A stretch of 60,681 nucleotides of DNA from Methylomonas koyamae (GCF_006483455.1 NZ_PPPU01000002.1:1-60681); one strand, 5' to 3'; shown: positions 37,094-46,470, counted from the first letter of the stretch. The notes: generated by a model not told the origin, from the letters alone. Translations and numbers: made by a program.

Positions 37094-38521
37094 TTAATGG
37101 CCCTTCATACAGTAGAGAGTCAAGCCGATATGAGCTTGCTTGGCGAAATGGTTGGCGGCGATAAAATCTTCGCGGGTTAAAGGTAGCCCATGAATGGAGT
37201 GGTCGCAATAGATCAGACCGACCATCTTGTTCTCGGCCCGAATCGGAAAGACAAAACATTCGTGGCGGCCGATATGCTGCACGATTTGGGGGGTATAAAG
37301 GCCGGGATGCTGCTCCGGAAATTGCCAGGCGCCTTCGGTTTGGCGCAGGGCGTTGAAAAACAAATTGGTGGAATTTTCCGAATTCAGAATCCGCAGCTTC
37401 TGTTCCGGAACCGGTTTGCGCCAACCCAAGGAAAATTTTTCGTTCAGCGCCTGTTTATCCGGACTTAGCAGCATGAATAAGGTCCTATCCATTTCCACCC
37501 CGCGATGAATGCCTTCCAGCACCATCTCGAATAACTGGTTCAGGTTGATTTGGCCGCTGATATGGCTGCTGATATCCTGCAGGATCTGAAACTGCAATTG
37601 CTTCTTGTCGAACGGTTCTTCGGCCGACGCTTCGTCGGCCACCGCATCGACTTTGATAAAGCGCGACGCATCGTCCGCACCGAATTGGCGGGCGATCAGC
37701 GCCGCCTCTTGGGTATTTTTCTCGATTCTGGCACGTATTTCCGGCAGCGGCAGCCGGGTGAGCTCGCTGAACTTAGTCAGACAAGCGGTCATTAGCGGCG
37801 AATCGGGGCCGGCCTGCAACGCTTGGCAGATATCGTGACCCAACTTGACCATCTGCACCCGTTTGTCCGCAGAATCGGGTTTGGCGATCGCTTCTTCGAT
37901 CAATCCGCCCAGGCTCCAGGACTTGCTGAGCTTTTTGCCGAGATCTCGCAACGAAAAGCCGAGGATTTTTTTCTCGGCTTCCGCGCCGCTCAAACCGCAT
38001 TTTTCGAGTTTCGCGTGCGCCTGCTTGGAATGCGGATCGCTGGAACACCAAAACGCGACGTGGCCAAGATTGTGCAGCAGGGCCGCAACAAACACCTCCT
38101 CCGGCGAAATATCGCCCACGGCGACCGCAAGATTCTTGGCCTGGACCGCCGCATGCAGAGCCTTGGCGATCTCCCGGTTGGCCCGATTTTTATCGCTGGT
38201 CGACAAAATCGCTTCGAAGAACGAACATGCCAGCGTCAATTCGCGGATGATTTCGGCACCCAACACGACAATAGCCCGCGACACGGTGCTCATCTTCTGC
38301 TTGGACGGATTGTAGTACGGGCTGCTGCCGACTTTCAGCACCTTGGCAGTCAGGTTGGGATCTTGCAGAATCACCGTCGCCAACTCCATTGCCCCTTTCT
38401 TGCGATCATCCAACGCCGCATAAATATTGTGCGCGGTGTTGGAGAAAATCGGCATTTCCTGGCCGCGCAACAGCTCCGTCCAGTCTTCCAGGTTTGCCGG
38501 CGCTTTTTGTGGTCCGCCCAT
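37094..38521 (-). CDS. HDOD-GAF signalling protein
   Basis: This 475-residue protein has an HDOD domain (about 20-225; TVILQDPNLTAKVLKVGSSPYYNPSK, SRAIVVLGAEIIRELTLACSF) with the HD dyad changed to HN (VAALLHNLGHVAFW). A GAF domain follows (about 305-470; ILQDISSHISGQINLNQLFEMVLEGIHRGVEMDRTLFMLLS, CFVFPIRAENKMVGLIYCDHS). The combination suggests a ligand-responsive adaptor rather than an enzyme. It lies 4 bases after valS and 3 bases before the double-receiver gene, so valS and these signalling genes may be co-transcribed. Confidence 0.84.
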   Translation of the reverse strand: MGGPQKAPANLEDWTELLRGQEMPIFSNTAHNIYAALDDRKKGAMELATVILQDPNLTAKVLKVGSSPYYNPSKQKMSTVSRAIVVLGAEIIRELTLACSFFEAILSTSDKNRANREIAKALHAAVQAKNLAVAVGDISPEEVFVAALLHNLGHVAFWCSSDPHSKQAHAKLEKCGLSGAEAEKKILGFSLRDLGKKLSKSWSLGGLIEEAIAKPDSADKRVQMVKLGHDICQALQAGPDSPLMTACLTKFSELTRLPLPEIRARIEKNTQEAALIARQFGADDASRFIKVDAVADEASAEEPFDKKQLQFQILQDISSHISGQINLNQLFEMVLEGIHRGVEMDRTLFMLLSPDKQALNEKFSLGWRKPVPEQKLRILNSENSTNLFFNALRQTEGAWQFPEQHPGLYTPQIVQHIGRHECFVFPIRAENKMVGLIYCDHSIHGLPLTREDFIAANHFAKQAHIGLTLYCMKGH

Positions 38522-38525
38522 CGGC

Positions 38526-41333
38526 TTACAAGGCTTTGATTTTGGCGTACTGTTCCTTCAGATTGGTCAACGAGGATTGCAAACCGGCCAGTTTCTCGCG
38601 CTCCTTGGCAATGACTTCAGGCGGCGCCTTGTCGACAAACGCGGCGTTGCCGAGTTTGCCTTCGATGCGCGGCAATTCTTTTTCGATGCGCTGAATTTCC
38701 TTGTCCAGCCTTGCCAGTTCGGCGCCTTTGTCGATCAGGCCGGCCATCGGAATCAGGATTTTCATGTCGCCGACCAGCGCAATCGCCGATTCCGGCGCGT
38801 TGTCGCCGGCGTTCAACCAAACGATGCCTTCCAGTCGGCCAAGCTTTAAAAGATAGCTTTCCAATTCTTTAAGATTGGTTTGGTCGGTCGCCGAGCCGTT
38901 TTGCAACAACACATTCAACGGCTTGCCCGGCGCGATGTTCATCTCGCCGCGGATGCGGCGGATACCGAGGATGAAATCCATCGCCCATTGCACCTGGGTT
39001 TCGGCAGCGGTGTCGATGGCGGCGGCATCGCTGTCCGGATAGGGCTGCAACATGATGGTCGCCGCTGTGACGCCGGCCAATGGCCCGACCCGTTGCCAGA
39101 TTTCCTCGGTGATGAACGGCATGATCGGATGCGCCAGGCGCAGCACGGTTTCCAGGACTCGCAACAAGGTTTGGCGGGTGCCGCGTTGCAGCAGTGCATC
39201 GTCGCTTTGCAGCGAGATTTTCGCCAGCTCCAGATACCAGTCGCAGTACTCGTTCCAGGTAAATTCGTAAATCGCCTGTGCCGCCAAGTCGAAGCGGTAG
39301 CTGTCGATGGCGCTAAGGGTGTCGGCGATGGTGCGGTTCAGTCGGGACAAAATCCACTGGTCGGCCGGGCTGTAGCGGCACTCGGCGCAATCGACGCCGT
39401 TGTCCTGGCCTTCGGTGTTCATCAACACATAGCGCGCCGCGTTCCACAATTTGTTGCAGAAGTTGCGGTAGCCCTCGGTACGCTGCAAATCGAAGCGGAT
39501 GTCGCGGCCGGTCGAAGCCAGCGAGGCGAAAGTAAAGCGCAGCGCATCGGTACCGTAGGACGGGATACCGTCCGGAAACTGCTTGCGGGTGGCTTGCTCG
39601 ATTTTCTTGGCCAAATGCGGCTGCATCATGCCGGACACGCGTTTTTCCACCAACGCATCCAGCTCGATGCCGTCGATGATGTCGATCGGATCGAGCACGT
39701 TGCCTTTGGATTTGGACATCTTCTGGCCTTCGGCGTCTCGCACCAAGCCGTGAATGTAGACTTCCTTGAACGGCACGTCGCCCATGAATTTCAGGCCCAT
39801 CATGATCATTCTGGCCACCCAGAAGAAAATGATGTCGAAACCGGTGACCAGCACGCTGGTCGGGTAATGCGCGGCCAATTCAGGGGTTTGGTCCGGCCAG
39901 CCCAGGGTCGAAAACGGCCACAGCGCCGACGAGAACCAGGTGTCCAGCACGTCTTCATCCTGTTGCAGCGGATAATCGGCGGCCAAGCCGTGCTTGGCGC
40001 GAATTTCAGATTCGGAATGGCCGACGTAGGTATTGCCCTTATCGTCGTACCAAGCCGGAATGCGGTGGCCCCACCAGATTTGCCGGGAGATGCACCAGTC
40101 CTGGATGTTGCGCATCCATTCGAAATAGGTATTTTTCCAGTTGTCCGGCACGAATTTGATGGCGCCGGTTTCGACGGCTTCGATGGCCGGTTTCGCCAAC
40201 GGCGCGATTTTGACGTACCACTGGTTGGTCAGGAACGGTTCGATCACCGCGCCGGTGCGGTCGCCGCGCGGCACCATCAATTTGTGATCGGCGATTTTTT
40301 CCAGCAAGCCTTGGGCGTCCAGATCGGCGACGATGCGTTTGCGGGCTTCGAAGCGGTCCAGGCCAATGTAAGCTTCCGGGATCAAGCTGAAGCCGTCGTC
40401 ATTGCCACGCACGGCGGCATCGACGGTGAAGATATTGATCAAGCCGTTATGAGGTTGGTCGGCAATGACGTTGCTGTGTTTGTGGCGCGACCAGACTTCG
40501 TAGTCGTTGAAATCGTGGGCCGGGGTGATCTTGACGCAGCCGGTGCCGAATTCCGGATCGACGTAGTCGTCGGCGATGATCGGAATCAAGCGGCCGGTCA
40601 ACGGCAGTTCGACCAGTTCGCCGATCAGGTGTTTGTAGCGTTCGTCATCCGGATGCACCGCCACCGCCGCGTCGCCGAGCATCGTTTCCGGGCGGGTGGT
40701 CGCGACGATCAAGTGGCCGGTGCCATTGGACAGCGGATAGCGCATGTGCCACATCGAGCCGTTTTCTTCTTCCGACAACACTTCCAGGTCGGACACCGCA
40801 GTGTGCAACACCGGGTCCCAGTTCACCAAACGTTTGCCGCGGTAAATCAGGCCCTCTTCGTACAATTTGATGAATACTTCCTGCACCGCAGCAGACATGC
40901 CGTCGTCCATCGTGAAGCGTTCCTTGTCCCAATCCAGCGACGAACCCATGCGGCGCAACTGGCGGGTGATGGTGCCGCCGGATTGTTCTTTCCATTCCCA
41001 GACTTTTTCGATGAAGGCGTCGCGGCCGTAATCGTGGCGGGTTTTGCCGTCGGCATTGATGATGCGCTCGACCACCATCTGGGTGGCGATGCCGGCGTGG
41101 TCGGTGCCGGGTTGCCACAAGGCGTTATGGCCTTTCATGCGGTGATAGCGGGTCAAGGCATCCATGATAGTGTCCTGAAACGCATGTCCCATGTGCAGGC
41201 TGCCGGTGACGTTGGGCGGCGGAATCATGATGCAGTAAGATGGGCCTTCGCGGTTGGCGGCGAAATAACCACTCTCTTCCCAGAGTTGATACCAGCGTTG
41301 TTCGATAGCGTGCGGGGAATAGGTTTTGTCCAT
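38526..41333 (-). CDS. valS: valyl-tRNA synthetase
   Basis: ValS charges tRNA-Val and edits misactivated threonine. This 935-residue class I enzyme has the HIGH-type motif H47-M-G-H50 ([16 protein letters not shown]) and KMSKS in [17 protein letters not shown]. The editing domain is marked by [23 protein letters not shown]-terminal coiled coil typical of ValS is present (residues about 870-935; [26 protein letters not shown]). Length and ending fit the family. The gene begins about 150 bases from the frameshifted host-attachment gene and appears to have its own promoter. Confidence 0.97.
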   Translation of the reverse strand: MDKTYSPHAIEQRWYQLWEESGYFAANREGPSYCIMIPPPNVTGSLHMGHAFQDTIMDALTRYHRMKGHNALWQPGTDHAGIATQMVVERIINADGKTRHDYGRDAFIEKVWEWKEQSGGTITRQLRRMGSSLDWDKERFTMDDGMSAAVQEVFIKLYEEGLIYRGKRLVNWDPVLHTAVSDLEVLSEEENGSMWHMRYPLSNGTGHLIVATTRPETMLGDAAVAVHPDDERYKHLIGELVELPLTGRLIPIIADDYVDPEFGTGCVKITPAHDFNDYEVWSRHKHSNVIADQPHNGLINIFTVDAAVRGNDDGFSLIPEAYIGLDRFEARKRIVADLDAQGLLEKIADHKLMVPRGDRTGAVIEPFLTNQWYVKIAPLAKPAIEAVETGAIKFVPDNWKNTYFEWMRNIQDWCISRQIWWGHRIPAWYDDKGNTYVGHSESEIRAKHGLAADYPLQQDEDVLDTWFSSALWPFSTLGWPDQTPELAAHYPTSVLVTGFDIIFFWVARMIMMGLKFMGDVPFKEVYIHGLVRDAEGQKMSKSKGNVLDPIDIIDGIELDALVEKRVSGMMQPHLAKKIEQATRKQFPDGIPSYGTDALRFTFASLASTGRDIRFDLQRTEGYRNFCNKLWNAARYVLMNTEGQDNGVDCAECRYSPADQWILSRLNRTIADTLSAIDSYRFDLAAQAIYEFTWNEYCDWYLELAKISLQSDDALLQRGTRQTLLRVLETVLRLAHPIMPFITEEIWQRVGPLAGVTAATIMLQPYPDSDAAAIDTAAETQVQWAMDFILGIRRIRGEMNIAPGKPLNVLLQNGSATDQTNLKELESYLLKLGRLEGIVWLNAGDNAPESAIALVGDMKILIPMAGLIDKGAELARLDKEIQRIEKELPRIEGKLGNAAFVDKAPPEVIAKEREKLAGLQSSLTNLKEQYAKIKAL

Positions 41334-41485
41334 GTTTTGTGTTGGAAAGGCTTGCGTTTATACGAGCGGATATTTTACCTGTAAAACTTTACCCGGCTAG
41401 ATTTTCGGTGGATTTGCAAGTATTTAGCGAAAGCAAAGGCCGCGGCTGAACGCGGCCGTGCGCTGAATGAAGGATCGGCGACACT

Positions 41486-41919
41486 TTACAAGATATGCTC
41501 GCGGATAGCCGCTTCATCGGCGGCAACCAGATTTTTATCCAGCGAATGATCCACCAGACTTTGCAAATGGCCGTTGAGTACGTGGCGAAGCGCACCTAAA
41601 ATTCAGGCGGCGCGACCAGAACCAACTTGTCGAACTCGCGCCCGACCCGCCCTTGTTCCAACCTGTCGGCGATTTGCCTGGCGAAAACCTCGGCTTCGTG
41701 GTGTTTCAAATCGGTAGGAGCCTCGAAGGTATGGTCGCCTTCGCCGTGTCCGCCGGCAATGCCGCCCTGACGGTCGCTGACCTCGTCCTGGCCGGGCATC
41801 CGGCCTTCGCCTTCGGCATGGGTCAAACCGTCCAATTCGAGCATCGGCTCGATGCGACTGGTTAAGTTGAAAAAACGCGCTCTGCTGCTGTCCGTAACAA
41901 TGACTCGGGTGACTGGCAT
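41486..41919 (-). pseudogene. host-attachment-family protein, frameshifted
   Basis: The first 107 codons (MPVTRVIVTDSSRARFFNL to VLVAPPEF) match the 'protein required for attachment to host cells' family (about 140-150 residues). The frame then stops at TAG (41596-41598). In the next frame the family C-terminus continues exactly: GALRHVLNGHLQSLVDHSL and then AADEAAIREHIL, ending at TAA (41486-41488). Adding one T to the minus-strand TTTT run (41598-41601) would join them as PEFLGALRHVL, about 144 residues. This is a true frameshift, a sequencing error in a homopolymer, or slippage. GGAGG precedes the ATG, so expression signals are intact. Confidence 0.85.
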
Positions 41920-41942
41920 AACAACCTCCTCGATAGTACGTT

Positions 41943-42417
41943 ACGTTGCCGGGAGTCTTAGCCGGGTGGATTCTCCGGCTTTACCACGGATCGTATGCCT
42001 CCCGCCGCGCTGTCTAAATCGGGATTGCCGGCGAATTTGATCCCAGTCAATAAATATGCGATTTGCGCTTCCGCTTCGGCCGGCGTTGCAAGTAGGCTGG
42101 AAGCAGATCGGCTCGCGACGGCGAGGAACCGGTCGCCCCGACCCTAGTCCCGGCAACTGCGAAGCGACTATCGCCAAGGAATGTGGCCGGTTCAGAGCTG
42201 AGCGGGTTCGGCGAAAACCGAATTTCAGCCTTACAATTCGGCACGCCACATCGAACCAAGCGCGCCGAACAGGGTCACCCTACTGCATGGAGCAATTTTT
42301 TCTCGCCCTCTGCCAACCCGGCGAATACGGCCGACAAGCGGCGGATGGCGGTGTGACCGTCCCAAAGGTTGCTGCCGGCAACATTAAAATAACTAAAACG
42401 CACACAGGGGAACCACC
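41943..42417. other. 475-base gap with no supported gene
   Basis: No convincing gene is seen. A plus-strand frame ending at 42421 contains a possible 44-residue protein from the ATG at 42287, but it overlaps the next start and shows no family features. Short stems such as GCTTCC/GGAAGC near 42067-42104 are present. The promoters of the host-attachment gene (minus) and of the small membrane gene (plus) must lie here. AGGGGA just before 42418 is the latter's ribosome site. Confidence 0.5.
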
Positions 42418-42771
42418 ATGAAACTATTGCTGTTCACATTTACCACCGGTCTCGCTCTGCTCTACCTAATGAACATGGCGATGCTGAAGTCGGCAATTCC
42501 TAGTGTGGAGTGGAGCATCCACGCCGGCACTCGATTTTTGGTGGGTTTTTTCGTACTCGGCGTCGTTTGTTTTTACTTCAAACAATTGACATTCAAACAC
42601 GCTGTCCAGTTGACTCTGGCCGCGGTCGTTCTCGACTATCTGTACGATTATTACGTCGAAGCCTATCGGCTCAACTTCGAGATCATTTTGCACGGTATTT
42701 ACATGCTGGTCTGGGGCGCGCTGATGGGGTATTTGACCTGGCGCTACAAAAACCAGTCGCCTTCGAAATGA
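42418..42771 (+). CDS. small four-helix membrane protein, unknown function
   Basis: This 117-residue protein has four predicted membrane helices (LLLFTFTTGLALLYLMNMA; FLVGFFVLGVVCFYF; AVQLTLAAVVLDYLYDYYV; IILHGIYMLVWGALMGYLTW). The third carries an acidic and tyrosine-rich DYLYDYYVEAYR segment at its edge. I do not recognise it. AGGGGA gives a clear ribosome site. The MOSC gene follows 54 bases later. Confidence 0.7.
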   Translation: MKLLLFTFTTGLALLYLMNMAMLKSAIPSVEWSIHAGTRFLVGFFVLGVVCFYFKQLTFKHAVQLTLAAVVLDYLYDYYVEAYRLNFEIILHGIYMLVWGALMGYLTWRYKNQSPSK

Positions 42772-42825
42772 AAGACTTGCTTGCCCGAAGCAATCGCTAT
42801 TTTGCGGCATTCGGTTAGCCGAACC

Positions 42826-43377
42826 ATGGATCTGCGGCAAATCTGCCAAAGCTTTGCCACGCCTGGCCGGATCGAAGCCATCATCCTGCGTCCGGCGCGC
42901 GGCGAACCGGCGGTTTCGGTCAGAGAGGCCGTCGCCGAACCCGGCCGCGGCTTGCTCGGCGACCGCCGCTCGGCCACCAAACAATCCGGACGACAATCGT
43001 CGAAACGCGAGATCACGCTATTTCAAGCCGAACATCTGCCGCTAGTCGCCGGTTGGTGCGGACTCGACTACCTGGACCCGCTCCGGCTACGGCGTAATTT
43101 GCTAATCTCCGGCTTGAATCTGGTCGGCATGCGCTCGCCGTTTCCGGATACGCAACTGGAATGGGTTATCGGCGACGAAGTCAGGATTCGAATCACCGGA
43201 CCTTGCGACCCGTGCTCGAAAATGGCGGCAGAATTAGGTGCCGGCAGTTACAACGCCTTGCGCGGCCACGGCGGCATGACTGCGGCAATCGTAGCCGGCG
43301 GCGTGATCCGAATCGGCGACCGCGTCAGTTTGCACGCAGTCAGAACGCTGCCCGGAAAAACCGCCCGCCCGGATTGA
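42826..43377 (+). CDS. MOSC-domain protein
   Basis: This 183-residue protein has a MOSC (molybdenum cofactor sulfurase C-terminal) domain. Visible features are GRIEAIILRPARG, GRGLLGDRRS, RRNLLISGLNLVGM, and the conserved cysteine region RITGPCDPCSKM followed by YNALRGHGGMTAAIVAGGVIRIGD. MOSC proteins are thought to carry or transfer sulfur to metal-sulfur cofactors; the C in GPCDPCS is the likely active residue. The ATG at 42826 suits the domain better than an upstream frame start at 42781. Its stop codon abuts that of the converging membrane gene. Confidence 0.85.
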   Translation: MDLRQICQSFATPGRIEAIILRPARGEPAVSVREAVAEPGRGLLGDRRSATKQSGRQSSKREITLFQAEHLPLVAGWCGLDYLDPLRLRRNLLISGLNLVGMRSPFPDTQLEWVIGDEVRIRITGPCDPCSKMAAELGAGSYNALRGHGGMTAAIVAGGVIRIGDRVSLHAVRTLPGKTARPD

Positions 43378-44139
43378 TCAAGCCCGTTGCCGTTGCAGCA
43401 CCAGCGCCGTTTTACTTAATACTTGCAGCAGCGGGCCGGCGCCGGCAATCGCCACCGCGTCGACCAGACAATACCAAGCGGCCACGCCGCTGGGCGGATT
43501 GCCTTGCGGCAGATGCGAGGCGGGATCGATCTCGGCCCAAGCCCAAGTCCCGGCGCTGGTGCCGACAATTTCCAACCACGAGGTAATGAAAAACGCCCCC
43601 AGATAAACCATCGGCGAACGGCCTTTGAACAGGTAGCCCAAAAACACGATAAACAGTACCGCGCCGATCACATCGAGCCGAGTGTAACCGCTCAAGCCCC
43701 AGGCCGCCCAACTGCCGCAAGCCGCGACGACGAAAACAGCGATAGGCCGCGCGTAGCGCTGGAACAGGCCGGAGCGACCCAAAGCGACGGCAGTCAAATA
43801 GACTAAACCGTGGCCGGCCGGCACATAGGCCGGTACGTTGCCGAAGCGGTAGATGTATCCCTTCATGTAGACCGACGCAAAATATTCGCCGATTAACGCA
43901 AACGTCACCGCCACCGCAACCTGAGTGCGAACGTATTTGCACTCGCCGCGTAGCCAGGCGAACAAAAACAGCCAGCCGAACACAGCCAACACGTATTGCA
44001 TGAACTGCGGCGCGAAGCCATCCATGGTCAAACAAATCGTCGTCGTCACAAAAGTGAATCCGGCGATTTGGTAATCGCGGCGGCGGTGCTCGGCTGAGCT
44101 ATCGACTGGTGGAAAATGGGGTAGCGAAAAAAAACTCAT
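43378..44139 (-). CDS. polytopic membrane protein, unknown function
   Basis: This 253-residue protein has seven to eight predicted membrane helices, for example FMQYVLAVFGWLFLFAWL, VAVAVTFALIGEYFASVY and VIGAVLFIVFLGYLF. A conserved-looking loop has ITSWLEIVGTSAGTWAWAEIDPASHLPQGNPPSGVAAWYCLVDAVA. I do not recognise a named family. It starts 6 bases after the YqaA-type gene, so the two are probably co-transcribed. Confidence 0.65.
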   Translation of the reverse strand: MSFFSLPHFPPVDSSAEHRRRDYQIAGFTFVTTTICLTMDGFAPQFMQYVLAVFGWLFLFAWLRGECKYVRTQVAVAVTFALIGEYFASVYMKGYIYRFGNVPAYVPAGHGLVYLTAVALGRSGLFQRYARPIAVFVVAACGSWAAWGLSGYTRLDVIGAVLFIVFLGYLFKGRSPMVYLGAFFITSWLEIVGTSAGTWAWAEIDPASHLPQGNPPSGVAAWYCLVDAVAIAGAGPLLQVLSKTALVLQRQRA

Positions 44140-44145
44140 AGCGGA

Positions 44146-44571
44146 TCAAATAAAGGCATAAACCACGGCGAGGTAACGTAACACTTTACCGAAAAAGATC
44201 GCCAGCAGCGAAGAAAACCAGGACAAACGCAACCATCCCGCCGCGAAACACAAGCCGTCGCCGACCAGCGGCAACCAGGAGAACAACAAAGCCCAACTGC
44301 CCCAGCGGCGCACGGCGCGCAACGAACGCTGCCGCTCGCTCGCCAACACAGTCTCGGCTGGATATTTGCCGGCCGCCCACAATCCAAGCCACCAGGTGGT
44401 CAGCGCCCCCAGGGTATTGCCTACTGTGGCGACGGCCACCAGCGATACCAGCGGAATTTGCTGCTGGCTGACCAAGTAAGCCAACACCGCTTCGGAGCCG
44501 CCAGGCGCGACCGTCGACGAAATAAACGCGCTGGCGAACAAGCCCAACAGGCCCCAGGATTCGAATTGCAT
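44146..44571 (-). CDS. YqaA-family (DedA-related) membrane protein
   Basis: This 141-residue inner-membrane protein matches the YqaA branch of the DedA/SNARE-associated superfamily. LGLFASAFISSTVAPGGSEAVLAYLVS and VGNTLGALTTWWLGLWAAG followed by LLFSWLPLVGDGLCFAAGWLR are diagnostic. DedA relatives act in lipid carrier flipping and membrane homeostasis; the role of YqaA itself is unclear. It lies directly after the strong terminator of the copper-protein operon and heads a two-gene unit. Confidence 0.82.
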   Translation of the reverse strand: MQFESWGLLGLFASAFISSTVAPGGSEAVLAYLVSQQQIPLVSLVAVATVGNTLGALTTWWLGLWAAGKYPAETVLASERQRSLRAVRRWGSWALLFSWLPLVGDGLCFAAGWLRLSWFSSLLAIFFGKVLRYLAVVYAFI

Positions 44572-44586
44572 TTCCGTGTCCCATAA

Positions 44587-44622
44587 AAAAGCCCCTGAAA
44601 CCGCAAAGCTTCAGGGGCTTTT
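44587..44622. terminator. strong bidirectional intrinsic terminator
   Basis: AAAAGCCCCTGAA (44587-44599) and TTCAGGGGCTTTT (44610-44622) form a perfect 13-pair hairpin with a 10-base loop. Runs of A on the left and T on the right make it work in both directions. It ends the cupredoxin transcript, whose stop codon is at 44634. Confidence 0.92.
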
Positions 44623-44633
44623 GCTCATGTGGC

Positions 44634-45533
44634 TTATTTGTCCGGCAGAGCGATAGCGTTTTTACCGGAAACCATTTTCACCAGTTTACTGATCAGTTGC
44701 ACAACCAAGCCAACCAGATGCGCCGCTTGCTCCAGAATCGTCGCGACGATTTCCCCAGCACTCATCCCGGCAAAGCGCTTTGCCAACCACGGCGCAGCAA
44801 TCAAGCCGATGGCCAGGCCAATCACGGTAACGCCGGAAACGATTGAATCGTCAGGCTGAACCGGAGCCGAAACGGCTTTGGCCGCCGCCGGTTGCGCCGC
44901 AACCGGCGCTGGAGTTACTGGAGCGTCGACCTTTGGATCGTAAGGCTTACCGCTGTAATCGTCTGGAAAAATGCTTGCGGTGACGCCCGGAATGCTCGGC
45001 AAATCTTCACCGCCTTTACCGACCTTTAACTGGCCTTTCATGCCTTTTTCCATGTGCTGAGCGATATCGCAGTGAACCAAATAGGTTTTATCGCCCGGCG
45101 GCAAGATCAGGGTGCCGGACACTTTACCCGGTCCGCTGACTTCCAGATGGAACATGCCTTTTGGGTATAAATACTTGGGCAGGCCATGCATCATCCATTG
45201 GTGGCGTATTTCGTCTTCGTTGATGAAATGCACGGTCAGCTTGGTGCAAGGCTCGAACTGATATTCCTGCTGGTCGAACGCGAACATGGTGCCGGGAAAT
45301 TTTTCCGAATACTTGTGTCCGGCCCGCACGGTGATTTCCTTGGTGGCGGCGATTTTTTCACAACCGCCCGGCAGGGTGTCGGTGTTTTGACCCATCACCA
45401 TCGCGCCGTCCATATCCATCAAATGCCCGTCGCCGTGGTTCATCATCTGATTATGATCCTGAACCTCCTTTGCAGACACAGTCGAGACCGACAGAGCGCA
45501 GACTAAAGAAGCTAGTGAAAGAAATTTGACCAT
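44634..45533 (-). CDS. membrane-tethered periplasmic cupredoxin
   Basis: This 299-residue protein has a signal peptide (about 1-21) and then a Met/His-rich segment (about 26-48; DHNQMMNHGDGHLMDMDG). A cupredoxin domain (about 60-170) has likely type 1 copper ligands H111 or H116, C155, H160 and M165 (VHCDIAQHMEKGM). A Pro/Ala linker (about 205-235) leads to one or two C-terminal membrane segments (about 238-290). It is probably an electron carrier or copper chaperone on the outer face of the inner membrane. The ATG at 45533 is chosen because it begins the signal peptide. A partner gene lies 117 bases upstream and a strong terminator 11 bases downstream. Confidence 0.82.
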   Translation of the reverse strand: MVKFLSLASLVCALSVSTVSAKEVQDHNQMMNHGDGHLMDMDGAMVMGQNTDTLPGGCEKIAATKEITVRAGHKYSEKFPGTMFAFDQQEYQFEPCTKLTVHFINEDEIRHQWMMHGLPKYLYPKGMFHLEVSGPGKVSGTLILPPGDKTYLVHCDIAQHMEKGMKGQLKVGKGGEDLPSIPGVTASIFPDDYSGKPYDPKVDAPVTPAPVAAQPAAAKAVSAPVQPDDSIVSGVTVIGLAIGLIAAPWLAKRFAGMSAGEIVATILEQAAHLVGLVVQLISKLVKMVSGKNAIALPDK

Positions 45534-45609
45534 GGCGCGAGTACCTGTGAGGCGTTGGTGAATCAAGAATCTACCGCAAACCGCGGGTTTTACTAGTGGA
45601 CTACTGCAT

Positions 45610-45642
45610 CCGCCCTCTACCGGCTCGGCCGACAAAGGGCGG
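45610..45642 (-). other. hairpin inside the copper-protein operon
   Basis: CCGCCCT (45610-45616) pairs with AGGGCGG (45636-45642), and inside it CGGC (45621-45624) pairs with GCCG (45628-45631), leaving a symmetric four-by-four internal loop and a three-base top loop. There is no T-run after it. It may set the relative amounts of the two proteins by stabilising or partly ending the upstream message. Confidence 0.5.
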
Positions 45643-45650
45643 GTCAATAT

Positions 45651-46244
45651 TTAAAATTCTTTGGCTTTACCGAGCATGCCGTCAACTTTGCGTTTGAAAC
45701 CGGCATTGGACAGATAAAAGATGTAAAGACCGGCAAACAGAACCAATGCATACAGGCCATAGCTGCCTTTGCTGGTCGGTTGGCCGCCACCCGCTTTGAA
45801 GCTCATGTGGGCATCCAAACGTTCGCCGCTATCTTGCAACAGAGTGATGTGGATCAGGTATTTGCCGACTTCGGGCACGCCCTCAGGCAGATTCAATACC
45901 ACGGTACCGGATTTGTGTTTTTCGGCAGCCTGGAAGAATACGCGTTTGCCTTCCGGCTCTTTGGTGACTTCGAATTCGACGGCCATACCGCGGTAACGTT
46001 GGTCTTGGTAATCGAAGACCAATTGGGTCAGCGAACCGGTGTCGGGAATGTTGCCGCAAAATTCTTCGGCCGGATAAGCTTTGGGCTGATAAGCCGTATA
46101 GTGGATCCAGTGGTCTTTTTCCAGTTCGAACTTACATTGGTCGGTATCGGTACCGGCCGCACCGCCGTGCGCCCAAACCGACGCAGAAAAAACCAGGCCC
46201 AGCAAGCCCAGGAAACCGTTTTTTATCATGCGAGAGCTTTTCAT
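45651..46244 (-). CDS. exported membrane-anchored protein, probable copper-binding partner
   Basis: This 197-residue protein has a signal peptide ending ASVWA, after which the mature chain should begin HGGAAG; an N-terminal His is a known copper ligand in CopC, LPMO and PmoB. The periplasmic region (about 27-155) is beta-rich, with C37 and C63 possibly paired, and one C-terminal membrane helix follows (YGLYALVLFAGLYIFYL). The layout resembles the membrane-anchored proteins encoded near methane and ammonia monooxygenase genes (PmoD/AmoD type), but I cannot confirm that family. AGGAAGGGG is a good ribosome site. It is the first gene of a two-gene unit with the cupredoxin. Confidence 0.7.
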   Translation of the reverse strand: MKSSRMIKNGFLGLLGLVFSASVWAHGGAAGTDTDQCKFELEKDHWIHYTAYQPKAYPAEEFCGNIPDTGSLTQLVFDYQDQRYRGMAVEFEVTKEPEGKRVFFQAAEKHKSGTVVLNLPEGVPEVGKYLIHITLLQDSGERLDAHMSFKAGGGQPTSKGSYGLYALVLFAGLYIFYLSNAGFKRKVDGMLGKAKEF

Positions 46245-46281
46245 AAATCCCCTTCCTGTATTAGTAAATGCTTTAATTTTT

Positions 46282-46309
46282 ATTATCTTTCATGTGGTTA
46301 TGCATGAAA
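46282..46309 (-). promoter_or_regulatory. candidate promoter/operator of the copper-protein pair
   Basis: TTTCATG (46288-46294) and CATGAAA (46303-46309) are a perfect 7-base inverted repeat with an 8-base spacer, a typical size for a dimeric regulator. On the minus strand GATAAT (46282-46287) could be a -10 box beside it. The site is 38-65 bases upstream of the 45651-46244 gene. No strong -35 is visible, which fits a promoter that needs or excludes a regulator. Confidence 0.4.
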
Positions 46310-46440
46310 CCTGTTTTCGTCGCCGGCGAATCTAAATGCCTGATTTGGATCGAAACAATGGCTAACTCTAGCACATCGCCCTAGGCAAAGAAAGGTTGGC
46401 GTTCCATACTTGGCGGGCACTATTCGTTGCTTAATTTTTT

Positions 46441-46470
46441 TTGTCAGCAGTCAAAGACAATCCTTATAAT
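46441..46470 (+). promoter_or_regulatory. sigma70-type promoter of pgi
   Basis: TTGTCA (46441-46446), an 18-base spacer and a perfect TATAAT (46465-46470) lie 85 bases before the pgi start codon. The -35 box and spacer contain an inverted repeat TTGTC...GACAA (46441-46445 and 46456-46460), which could be a regulator site. Confidence 0.65.

Noticed and set aside
38880-41384. 834-codon open frame antisense to valS
   Set aside because: Shadow of valS caused by codon bias; composition dominated by Arg, Gly, Ala, His with no domain.
41389-41595. 68-codon frame following the host-attachment stop
   Set aside because: It is the read-through of the wrong frame; the family C-terminus lies in the neighbouring frame.
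42056-42421. 121-codon plus-strand frame before the small membrane gene
   Set aside because: Arg-rich first part without ribosome site; overlaps the next start codon; no recognisable domain.
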